From positions 62,001 to 126,000 of the forward strand of contig JAKUCV010002319.1 in the NCBI GenBank assembly GCA_028386065.3: a stretch of DNA of 64,000 nucleotides, in the 5' to 3' direction. This stretch comes from Turnera subulata. Taxonomy: Eukaryota; Streptophyta; Magnoliopsida; Malpighiales; Passifloraceae. The notes under the pieces were generated by a model that did not search any database, was not told the DNA's origin, and worked only from the letters and a program-made list of their open reading frames with translations. Positions 24,615 through 35,154 of this stretch are shown here, piece after piece (within the stretch, counting starts at the first letter, position 1; every line of letters begins with the position of its first letter). The position numbers were made by a program, and so were the translations under genes.

Positions 24615-25662
24615 TGTGAATCGGTTGATGATTAGGAAGATGCTTAAGGTTAATTAAGTATGTTTAGGCCTAATTAAGTATGATTATTAACATAAGGCAT
24701 GGATTAAATTGTGATATTGATTATACTATTATAATATGCCAATTATTATTATATGATTAAATGCACTAACTAGGTTTTGATTATGACAAACCTATACAAA
24801 CCTATGTGTAGCATGTGTTGTGCCTAACCATGTATTGTAGCTCACATGAGGTGCTTCCAAATCATGATCATGCCTTGGGTGATAAGTGAGTGGGATTGTT
24901 TTTTGAAGCATGAGATGTCGCTTTCAACATAACCATGCCACTTGTGATTATTTTATCCTTAAAAGGATTGGTCAACAACTTAGTATCTTGTGTTCCTAAC
25001 AATGAATTGCAGCTCACAAAGGTGTTCAAATCGTAATCAACATGTGGGAAGAAGTGTGAGTGGGATTGGAGGATGTGTTATTGGAGTTGACATGTTGCTT
25101 TCAACAAAAAGCCAACCATGTGACTTGATTTGTTTAATCCTTATGGGCATTGGTCAAACAACCTAGGACACTACCATTTGTGGAATCTGAATCAATGAAA
25201 AGCCTACCTTAAACAAATCAAATGTCAGCTGAATTCAAACTTCCTAAGACCAACCTAGGACTATGCTAAACATTGACATCAATGACAAAAAGCTACAGAC
25301 CGCTGGATCTCGTGCCAAAGTGAAAGGGACAACAGGCAATATGAATGTTGACGCTCAGGCACCTCGGAAGACAAACCAGCTGGATGGAAAGGGACATGTA
25401 ACGAATGTTTTGAATTTGCCACCATCCAACTTGTCTATATAATGTGATGCTGATTCAAGGTGAACCTCAGAGCTGCTAAACTGAGATTCTGAATTCAAGC
25501 AAAGCTAGTGCACATGCAGTTCTCAAAAGTCAAGCAAAAGAGAGGGAGATAAACACTTTTCTTAGTTCATTCATTGTGAGATAATATTTGAAGGGAAAAG
25601 TTGTTGTACTTAGTTATAGCCTCTATTTTAAAAGGTTTTCTGTAAGACAAAGCTAGGGAAAG
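24615..25662 (+). repeat. element D 5' LTR, truncated at its 3' end
   Basis: It matches the 3' LTR (32969 on) from its first base to aagctagggaaag, where it breaks into gag. About 340 bp of the LTR end is missing. It contains a ~268 bp segment (24956-25224) that the 3' LTR lacks. That segment is part of an imperfect internal tandem repeat (gtgagtgggattg...gctttcaaca occurs twice). TATA box ctatataatg lies at 25435-25444. Confidence 0.85.
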
Positions 25663-27145
25663 CTAAAATGAAGAAGCCAAACTAGATGCCCAAGCAAAGA
25701 ATGCACTCCTTCGTGGCATCAGTCAAGCCGAATTTGAAAGAGTCAGTTCATGTGAAACATCCCATGAAATTTGGAGTACTCTATGCATTGCACATGAAGG
25801 AACTAACCAAGTCAAAGAATCAAAGATGAATCGGCTGATGAGAGAGTTCGAGCTTTTCCAGATGTTGCCTGATGAAACAATACAAGAACTTGAACAAGAT
25901 TCACTATCTTGTGTAACAACTTGGCATGTCTTGGCAAGACCATTACAAACAAAGAAAAGGTAACAAAAATTCTTCGATCTCTTCCTTCTGAATGGGAACC
26001 AAAGGTTACTGCTATTAAGGAAGCCAAAGACATGAACACTCTCACTTACAATGATCTTATGGGAAGTCTCATTATTCATGGGTCAAAATTTGAAGAAAAA
26101 CCAAAAAGAAAGAAGGATATAGCTCTCAAGTCTTCACATGAGAGTGATTTCGAGAGTGACCCAGACGTTGCCATAATTACAAGGAAATTTGTGAAATTTA
26201 TGAAAAAAAAAAACCTCAAGGGTAGGAACCTCAGAGGTGTGAAGGTTGATGAATCAAAGAAAGAGCAACTTTTGTGATATGGTTGCAATCAACTCGGGCA
26301 CATCAAAGCCGAATGTCCCAACATATGAAAATCCAAGTTCAACAACTTCAAGAACAAGGGTAAGAAAGCAATGACTGCATGGGATGACCTTGACTCTGAT
26401 GATGAATCTGATGAAGAGGAATCGGCAAACCTTTGTCTTATGGCACGAGAAGAAAAAGAGGTAAATCATTCCAACTCATCTAGCTTTTCCTTTAATGAAC
26501 TCCATGATGCATATGAAGAATTATATGAAAGTTTTAAAGCCATGGCTAAGACAAACAAAACATTAAAAAGGAAGGTTGAACTCTTAGAATCTGAAAAGAA
26601 AGAGTGCATGGTAAAAAATGAAGAAATGGCTAAAAATCTGACCCTGTACAATAATGGCTTTGAAGATTCCAAAGCGGATAAAGAAACACTTGCTAAGTCA
26701 CAAAAGGCTCTTGTGCAACAACTTGATACATGTAAAGAAGAGAATACAAGACTTGCACATGAAAATGTGGATCTGAAAAAGACTGTGGATTCTCTGAAAA
26801 GTATGCTTGAAAATTTTGATCATGGTAGTAAAGGTTTAGATATGATTCTAAGTCAACAAATACATACATTACAAAAGGTAGGTCTTGGAGCTACACATCA
26901 CATTTTTCAAGCTAAGCCTAACTGTGCTACTAATACTCGAAAAACTAAAGCATATCATAGGACTGAATTTGTTAGGACTGCATCTAGCCATAACATCACT
27001 TGTCACTATTGTAATAGACATGGACACAAAATCAAAAATTGCATCTTTAGGAGAAGTAATTGTCCCATAAAGTTTATGTGGGTACCTAAAGGTACCAAGA
27101 CTAATTCACAAGGACCCAAGCATGTTTGGGTACCTAAAACTTGAC
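25663..27145 (+). pseudogene. element D gag, 5'-truncated
   Basis: It begins inside gag at the KLDAQAKNALLRGIS block, which corresponds to about residue 75 of the family protein. A frameshift occurs near 25895, after which 25909-26277 is open (LPSEWEPKVTAIKEAKDMN). The first Cys codon of the first knuckle has become TGA at 26275-26277, leaving YGCNQLGHIKAEC, followed by another stop near 26326. The remaining part (26371-27144) is open: an acidic stretch, a long coiled coil rich in Glu/Lys/Leu, and an intact second knuckle CHYCNRHGHKIKNC. The second half of gag is thus the best-preserved part. Confidence 0.85.
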
Positions 27146-30100
27146 ATTGCAACAGGTCAATGGGGATGAGTGGGTACTCGATAGTGGGTTCTCAAGACAT
27201 ATGATGGGTGATATGTCCAAGTTCTCATCCTTAAATCCAAGTGGTAAAGGTTCTGTCACCTTTGGCGACAAATCGAAAAGAAAGGTATTGGGTGTAGGCA
27301 ATGTCAGTAATGATCCAACCATTGAGCATGTGTTGTTAGTCCAAAATCTAAAATTTAACTTACTTAGTATAAGTCAGTTGTGTGACCGTGGATGCAAAGT
27401 TATGCTTAGTAACTAACAATGATGATAATCAAACTTTGCTTGTTGGTAAAAGACAAAGAAACTTGTATTCAATTAATATGGTTGATATCTCTAATCCGGA
27501 AAACAAGTGCTTAAATATTAGTATAGAAATAGTTGAACTTTGGCATAGAAGATTGGGGCATGCACATCATGAGTTTATTGCAAAACTTCAAAACAAGGAA
27601 CTTGTGAGGGGACTACCTATGTTGAAGTATGAAAAAGAGAAGGTATGTCATTCATGCCAAATTGGAAAGCAATTCAAAAGCTCATTCAAGCCTAAAAAGT
27701 GCATCTCCACTACCAAACCATTTGAGCTACTACACCTTGATCTCTTTGGACCTATTAAAGTGGTAAGTCTTGGAGGTAAGTGCTACACTTTTGTTATTGT
27801 AGATGACTAGTCTCATTTCACATGGGTCATCTTCCTCTCACAAAAGGACCACGCACTTTAAGAATTTGCTTCTTTGATAAGAAAACTTCAAAATGAAAAA
27901 GGTTATAAATTAGCCAAGATTAGGAGTGATCATGGTGGTGGATTTGATAACCTTGTCTTTAATCATTTCTGTGATGAACATGGCATTGAGCATATATTCT
28001 CGACTCCTAGAACTCCCCAACAAAATGGGATAGTAGAAAGGAAGAACCAAACTCTACAAGAAATGGCTAGGACGATGTTAAATGAACAATCTTTGCCAAC
28101 TTTTCTTTGGGCTGAAGCAGTAAATACTGCTTGCTATATCCTAAACCGTGTAACAATTAGATCACAACTAGAGAAAACTCCATATGAGCTTTGGCATGAT
28201 AGAAAACCAAACATTAGCTACTTTAAAGTTTTTTGGTCAAAGTGCTTTATACTAAATACCAAGGACTCCTTAGGTAAGTTTGATGCTAAATCTGATGATG
28301 GCGTGTTTCTTGGATACTCAACTAGGAGTAAAGCATATAGGGTCTATAATAAAAGAACTCTTATAGTTGAGGAATTAATACATGTTGTATTTGATGAACT
28401 TGTGCAAACTAACAATGGTGTTGATGATGAGAATGTGCTTTGTCAGGATAAACAACCAGGAGATATCCTTGTTGATGTCCCTGAAAAATTTGCTGAGATT
28501 GAAAGAAAGGAAGAAGTGCCAATTACAAATGCAACTCAAAATGAAGCCCTCTCACAATCTACACCATCTGCTGTTCATGACAGTTCGGCATTGAAGGTGC
28601 CAAAAGGACTATCAACCTGTGACATTATTGGAGATCCATCTAAAGGTGTAACTACAAGATCATCCTTGCACAATCTTAATTCCCATCAAGCTTTTCTCTC
28701 ATAAATTGAGCCCAAAAATATTGATGAAACTATCAATGATGAAAATTGGGTGATGGCTATGCAAGAAGAGCTCAATCAATTTGAGAAAAATGATGTTTGG
28801 GAATTAGTTCCTAGACCCACCAATTATCCAATAATTGAGACCAAATGGGTATTTAGAAACAAATTGGATGAGGCTGGAAATGTGACAAGGAACAAAGCTA
28901 GGCTTGTGGCAAAAGGCTACAACCAAGAAGAAGGAATTCACTTTAATGAGACTTTTGCACCCGTTGCTCGCCTAGAGTCCATTCGGATGCTACTTGCATA
29001 TGCATCCTATAAGTCCTTCAAACTCTACCAAATAGATGTGAAAAGTGCCTTTCTGAATGATGTAATCATGGAAGAGGTGTATGTGGAGCAACCTCCTGGA
29101 TTTGAGGATTATGAGCATCCAAAACACGTCTATAAGCTTAAAAAGACTCTATATGGACTCAAACAAGCTCCAATGGCATGGTATGACAGGTTAAGTACAT
29201 TTCTTCTCTCTCAAAACTTTGTTAGAGGTAAACTTGATTCCACACTCTTTGTGAAACACCAAAAGAATGACTTAATTATTGTGCAAATCTGTGTTGATGA
29301 TAGATTATTTGGTGCTACTAATGATGCTCTATGTCAAGATTTTGAAAAACTAATGGATAGTGAATTCGACATGAGCATGATGGGGGAGCTAAACTTCTTT
29401 CTTGGATTCCAAATCAAACAATATAATGACGGCATCTTCATTGGTCAAACTAAATATACAAAGGAACTACTCAAACGATTTGGCATGTCAGATGCCAAAG
29501 TGAGCCCAACTCCTATGACCACTACAACAAAGCTTGATAAAGATGAATCCGGAGAAGATGTGGACATTAAGAAATATAGAGGTATGATTGGAAGTCTCCT
29601 CTATCTTACTGCATCTAGACCTGATATTATGTTCAGTGTGTGCTTGTGTGCTCGCTTTCAAGCATGTCCTAAAGAATCTCATTCCAAAGCTATTAAAAGA
29701 ATCTTTAAATACCCAAATGGAACATCCTCTCTAGGTCTTTGGTATCCCAAGGTTGAGTCATTTAATTTAGTTGGATATTCTGATGCTGACTTTGCTGGAT
29801 GCATGCTTGATAGAAAGAGTACTAGTGGGACATGCCAATTCTTAGGAAATTCAATAGTTTCTTGGTCTAGTAAGAAACAAAATTCAGTAGCTACATCAAC
29901 AACCGAGGCAGAGTATGTGGTTGCAGGATCTTGTTGTGCACAACTTCTTTGGATGAAACAAACATTACTTGACTATGGTTTGAATTTTGACACTATACCA
30001 ATTTTATGTGATTGTGCTAGTGCCATAAACTTGACTAAAAATCCTATTCAACACTCAAGAACTAAACACATAGAAATAAGGCACCATTTTATTAGAGATC

Positions 30101-30234
30101 ATGTGCTTAAGAAAGATATAATACTTGATTTTGTCACAACCGAGAGGCAGCTTTTAGATATATTCACTAAACCCTTGAAGGAAGAACAATTTGCAAAAAT
30201 TTGGTTGGAGCTAGGTATGTGTAATGCACCTTAA
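27146..30234 (+). pseudogene. element D protease, integrase, reverse transcriptase, RNase H
   Basis: The protease-like start (VLDSGFSRHM at about 27177) is followed by a deletion/frameshift near 27405. Integrase carries the zinc site (LWHRRLGHAHHEF...CHSCQIGK), HLDLFGP, an in-frame TAG at 27808-27810 and a TAA near 27859, then IRSDHGGGFDN and QQNGIVERKN. After a TAA at 28702-28704, the RT/RNase H half is open for 494 codons (28750-30234): [31 protein letters not shown], the active site CVDD in place of YVDD, then [18 protein letters not shown] and [11 protein letters not shown] continuous RT/RNase H frame of this length suggests fairly recent decay. Confidence 0.9.
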
Positions 30235-30404
30235 AATTCAAGGCTATCCAGGTATGTGTTTCTAACTCCTAAAAACATGTGACATGTATTCAAAAGACAC
30301 ACACATCACCCTAGAAAATTCGAGCAATGATGGATGGTAAAAGTGAAAAGCCTAGAGGTCTACATAAAGTGGAAAACTGGTCAGGAAAGGAATCTGGATG
30401 TTTT

Positions 30405-31058
30405 GGCATCTGATAGCTTCCCGCAAGTATACGGGGTTGTTGTAGTACCAAGGTCGTCTCACAGGGATCTTTGTTAAGTACTATCTAACCAAGCAATTTA
30501 TGATTATCTAGAAAAATAAATAATGTTGAGGGATTGATGATTAAAACGAAAACTAAAGCAATTAATAAGGAGATTAAACTGATTAATATAAAGCATCTAA
30601 GACTTCGGGGAATTCCTTGCCAATATTTCCATACAATTAAGCTACACATAAGTAGGCCATGTACTGTCACCATATAGCTAGCCTATGTTGAATCTATGAA
30701 TTAAATTCTGAAATTAAACTTCTTTAAAAGAAACGGGAAATCTAAACTAGATCGATAACCTACTCTCGTAGTGCCGTAAAATCCCTTCCTAGTTTATGTC
30801 CACTATGCATCGGCCAGTGCTGAAATAAACTAAGAGCATTAAGAAATTTCCCTACCTAATCTCCAATAAAAAGCACGCCTCTCTCGAGGTCGGTTTTTAT
30901 AGCCCGGTTTATGTTGTTCTATAGGTAAACGACGCTGTCACTTAACGTTCGCCTATTATGGATTTATGCTAATTGGTGATCAAGCAACTAACATAGTAAA
31001 GATTCATAAACCGAATTAAAGAAGAATAAAATCTGAAAATAATTCTTTATTTAAATNC
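30405..31058. mobile_element. probable nested insertion in element D, unclassified
   Basis: Between pol and the envelope-like ORF lies about 650 bp unlike the rest of D. It contains a cttcccgcaagtatacgggg block and a gtcgtctcacagggatct block that I associate with plant retrotransposon-derived repeats. It includes one undetermined base (31057). The boundaries are estimated from where the envelope-like reading frame resumes. No terminal repeats or duplication could be fixed. Confidence 0.35.
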
Positions 31059-32473
31059 TGAGAAAACCCTCTCAGATGATAACACTCCTTTAGCCCAGAA
31101 ATATCCATCCAAGAGAGCCAAGACCACAGCTGGAAGGCAAATAAAGCTAGCTAGGCCCGAAAAGCTTATGGCATCTGCGATGCCAAAGCGTGCACTAAGG
31201 GACAATACTCGGGTACAAAGGCTGAAGGCACTTGTGTCCAGAAAAGGAAAAGAAAAGGTGGTTTATGAGGTTCCTGAGTCGGAGGAAGAAGATGATGATG
31301 ATGAAGTGGTTCCGGATGTAACCCCTGAACGAGTAATAGGGGATAGACCTATGGTGTCTGAGGATGAAGAAGAAGGATCTGAAAGTGAAGAATGCTACGA
31401 ACCCTCGGTCAAGCATGTCAGCAAGTCAGGAAAACTCTCCAGGTCCAAAAAGAAGCCTAAGAAGATTGTTGATGAGGAGGAGGAAGAGAAGGATCCTACT
31501 CGAATCGTGGGTAGTTCTTTCAAATTTCTGAAATCTGATTCTATCCACTTTGAGGATTTGAATGGGTCTACTTTTTTGGAAATAGTAGAGCGGGCTCAAC
31601 TCACCACACTAGCCACTCTTCAGGTATCTGCTTATGAATCGTTGGTTTAGGATTCCCACACAAATATGTTACCTAAGCATGATGATATTTGTAACGTTAT
31701 TGGTCTTCGAAGCACGATTTGTGGGATCTCTATCTTTGTCAATGCCAAATTGATTAGGAAGCTACAGAAATTGAAGAAAGGATCTATTAAGTACTATAAC
31801 ACTACCTCTGGAAATTCTGTCAGTTTGCCCGACACACCTAGTGTTTCTGAGCAGAGGAAGTTGTTATTTGAGCAGTCCACCAAGAAGGGTTCCTATTAGG
31901 ATCTCTGTCCCGAGCATAGGTTGGTTCTTTATTTTATCACAAGAGTCTTAATTCCCCGTGGAGGACACCAGACCTTGCTCAAGACTTATGACATGTGGCT
32001 TCTGGGTTGTGTGCTGACGAATAGTCCTATTGACTATGGGTATCATCTTTCACCATCTTCGTCTCTCTGCTGCTCGACCTTATGGAAGCCTCATCACCCT
32101 GATTGCTCGTCACTTTGGTGTGATTCCCACCAAAGCGCATCATCCAGTACTTGGTGACTCCAACTGCACTGCCACTCTTAGTAAAATGCACCTCAGAAAG
32201 AATAAGCATAGGGTTTTCTATGTGGTTCAGACAAGTTCCTCTAAGGATGCTCGCATTTAGGCTCTGACTGAGGAGATAAAGGATGTGAAGGAAGAGCTGT
32301 ATGAGCTTAAAGGTACGTTGAAGAAGATTATAAAAATGGAAAAAGCCAACTGGATCTGTTGGTTGCCGAGAATGAGGTTGAGACAACCGTTGAAGGAGAT
32401 GAGGATGATGACGGCAGTGATGATGTTGAGTCCACTGATTCCTCGTCCGACCAGAAATCTGCCAGTGTTTGAC
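31059..32473 (+). pseudogene. element D envelope-like ORF
   Basis: An open frame reads from about 31059 through an ATG at 31168 to a TAG at 31648-31650. It has a basic Lys/Arg-rich start, a strongly acidic Glu/Asp middle and a basic Ser/Lys stretch. Beyond the stop, the same protein continues in pieces: LYFITRVLIPRGGHQTLL and DMWLLGCVLTNSPIDYG resemble the 'putative plant transposon protein' domain found in envelope-like ORFs of plant Copia elements, followed by a coiled coil and an acidic Ser/Asp tail ending near 32472. At least two stops and frameshifts break it (31648, 31897, about 32035, 32258, about 32330). I see no convincing membrane segment. Confidence 0.6.
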
Positions 32474-32954
32474 CTCTCATGGCTATCCAGATCTGATGCT
32501 CAATTAGGATCATGCATGTGTATCTGTTTTATTTACTTTGCTATTGTTGTGGTATCTTTGGTGCCAATGTGTCTTTTTGTTGTTGACTACTTGTTTCTTG
32601 ACTGGTTCTGTCTACTATCTGTTGCTGTTGTTTCTGTTATGGCTTCTCCCATGCCAATCTTTTTGCCCTTGTTGTGCTTTTTGTGATGCCAAAAGGGGAA
32701 GAGATTACTAGGTTGTGGGAGAGATTTAGGTTCGGGAGCATATGGATCTGTGTTTTTCGACATGTTCATTCTCTTTTAATATAATGTGGCTTCGAAATTC
32801 TATGTCTTCGATTTATTTTTCTGCTCCTTATGCTCTAACCATTTGAATGATGCACAAATTGGATAAATAGTTTAGATAGGGGGAGCATATGTTGAGGGGG
32901 AGCATAGAATACACAAAATTCATATCTCCACATAGTTTAAGGTTTTTCAACATC
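32474..32954 (+). other. element D 3' untranslated region with repeated purine tracts
   Basis: The segment contains several polypurine-tract-like strings before the true one: ccaaaaggggaagaga near 32688, ggggggagcat near 32878 and gagggggagca near 32894. Multiple purine tracts in this position are a feature of Sirevirus elements. Confidence 0.6.
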
Positions 32955-32968
32955 AAAAAGGGGGAGAA
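32955..32968 (+). other. polypurine tract of element D
   Basis: The purine run aaaaagggggagaa abuts the TG of the 3' LTR at 32969, as required for plus-strand priming during reverse transcription. Confidence 0.85.
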
Positions 32969-34095
32969 TGTGAATCGATTGATGATTAGGAAGATGCTTA
33001 AGGCTAATTAAGTATGTTTAGGCCTAATTAAGTATGATTATTAACATAAGGCATGATTAAATTGTGACATTGATTATACTATTATAATATGCCAATTATT
33101 ATTATATGATTAAATACACTAACTAGGTTTTGATTATGACAAACCTATACAAACCTATATGTAGCATGTGTTGTGCCTAACCATGTATTGTAGCTCACAT
33201 GAGGAGCTTCCAAATCGTGATCATGCCTTGGGTGATGAGTGAGTGGGATTGTTTTTTGAAGCATGAGATGTCGCTTTCAACATACAAACTCCCATGCCAC
33301 TTGTGATTATTTTATGTCAGCTGAATTCAAACTTCCTAGGACCAACCTAGGACTATACTAAACAATGACATCAATGACAAAAAGCTGCAGACCGCTGGAT
33401 CTCGTGCCAAAGTGAAAGGGACAACAAGCAATATGAACATTGACGCTCTGGCACCTCGGAAGACAAACCAGCTGGATGGAAAGGGACATGTAACAGATCT
33501 TTTGAATTTGCCACCATCCAACTTGTCTATATAATGTGATGCTGATTCAAGGTGAACCTCAGAGCTGCTAAACCGAGATTCTGAATTCAAGCAAAGTTAG
33601 TGCACTTGCAGTTCTCAAAAGTCAAGCAAAAAAGAGAGAGATAAACACTTTTCTTAGTTCATTCATTGTGAGACAATATTTGAAGGAAAAAATTGTTGTA
33701 CTTAGTTATAGCCTCTGTTTCAAAGGGTTTTCTGTAAGACAAAGCTAGGGAAAGATTTGTGGTAAGTGTGTAAGGTTTGAGTTGAGCCTAAGGGAAAAAC
33801 TTGTATTTTAGGTTAGTGGTTGAACCCGTGAAAAACCATAATAAGAGTTAGTTAGAAATCTCAAGGGGGGAACCTTGAGTAGTGGATGTAGTCCTGTGTG
33901 GCGAACCACTATAAATCATGTGTCCAATTATCTCTAACCCTTCCTCCTTGTGTGTTAATTAGTTTGATCATTAGTGTTCTTAAACATAAAACCCATACAC
34001 ATAAACACTTTGGCATTAGAGACACCAAATCTGGTTTAATCTGAAAAGGCAAATTCAACCCCCCTCCCCCTCCTCTTAGCCACTTTGGGCCAACA
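32969..34095 (+). repeat. element D 3' LTR
   Basis: It starts TGTGAATCGATTG and ends TTTGGGCCAACA. The TATA box is at 33527-33536. It is complete at both ends but lacks the ~268 bp segment found in the 5' LTR, the join being at gattattttat/gtcagctg near 33314. CTTCT follows at 34096-34100. Confidence 0.9.
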
Positions 34096-34265
34096 CTTCT
34101 AACTTGTATTTTCCATTATCAAAAGAAATTGTCTTCTAACTTCCTCTTTTTTTACCAAAAATAAAACTTTAGCGATTAAGGTTAAGAACTACCAAACCCA
34201 AATTGAGCATACTAATATGCAACAGCCAAATTGAAGGTACCAATTAGTTTTCTTTGGATTATTTG

Positions 34266-34565
34266 CAGTGTTATCAGAACCGGACCGGACACTGACCGAG
34301 AAAAGGTCCTGCTAAATTTTCATTTAAAAATACTATTTTCTTGTAAAAATAGGAAAAAGATTAAAAAAAATTAGCATAATTACATTTTAAAAATGACTCG
34401 GGACGGGTCATTGGTTATACCGGATCAGTAAAAACCGACCGGGTCACCTGGTTTTTCTCGGGTCAATTGCTTGTCCGATCCAAGTTCCCTAAAAACCCAG
34501 TGTAATGACCGAATCACGGTCCAACTGGTTGGACCGGTCGGCCTGGTCCAGTTCTGATAACACTG
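34266..34565. mobile_element. hAT-type MITE
   Basis: The 300 bp element has terminal inverted repeats (cagtgttatcagaaccggac at the left, matching the reverse complement of ggtccagttctgataacactg at the right) and a perfect 8 bp duplication ATTATTTG at 34258-34265 and 34566-34573. An 8 bp duplication with CA..TG ends is diagnostic of hAT elements. The interior is rich in ccgg and ggtc words and non-coding. Confidence 0.85.
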
Positions 34566-34573
34566 ATTATTTG

Positions 34574-35149
34574 TTCTCATTACTTCTAATTATGGACAAT
34601 TCAAATGGGTATTCACAAATCTGAGTTATGCATAGCCTCAAAACCCATGATTGCTCTTGATGATAATATAGTGATTTTTTTTCTTAGTACAAACCTAGAA
34701 ACTCATGTGAGAAAGCAAGTACATATGCAAATCACTATCTATCTATGCTCTGCTATTTCGACACGTAGGATCATAGAAAAGTGACATTTGGCAAAACAAC
34801 TCAATGCAATTAATACAAAGAGTTCAAGGAAACTTTTAAAAGAGAAAATTAAAACAGCAGTAAAAATATATTTCCGCTATCTCCATGTTGCAAAAATTAA
34901 TAGTCATTAATTTAGTCTAAAGAAAAGCCATATTAAGGTAATCCCGCATAAATTTAATGACCTTAATTTTGCCACATTTATTTGTCATTCAGGCATCCGT
35001 TTAAACTTTAATCTTCAGAGTCCATATATGTATATTTTTTTTTGGAAAAAACTCACCGAACAAAATCAGGTGATGTAGATAGTCAAATTTTAATTAGTAA
35101 GGAAATATATTATTTTTTTATTAGGCACATCCTCCAAACAAATAATAGT
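34574..35149. other. intergenic DNA, nothing recognised
   Basis: This is AT-rich sequence between the MITE and the solo LTR. I see no ORF, RNA gene or repeat that I can support. Confidence 0.5.
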
Positions 35150-35154
35150 ATTAA

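Larger units (their letters stand above)
24615..34095 (+). mobile_element. Sirevirus-like Ty1/Copia element D, full insertion with target duplication
   Basis: The element runs from TGTGAATCGG (24615) to GGGCCAACA (34095) and is flanked by perfect CTTCT duplications at 24610-24614 and 34096-34100. The order is 5' LTR, gag with two CCHC knuckles, protease, integrase, reverse transcriptase, RNase H, an envelope-like ORF, several purine-rich tracts, a polypurine tract and the 3' LTR. Integrase before RT marks it as Ty1/Copia. The extra ORF and repeated purine tracts suggest the Sirevirus lineage. A deletion at 25662 removes the end of the 5' LTR, the primer-binding site and the start of gag, and stops and frameshifts are scattered through the coding region, so it is non-autonomous. 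Confidence 0.9.

Noticed and set aside
32285..32769. Hydrophobic ORF of 133 codons considered as an envelope membrane segment
   Set aside because: It is out of frame with the accessory ORF and overlaps the 3' untranslated region. Composition alone does not support a membrane protein.
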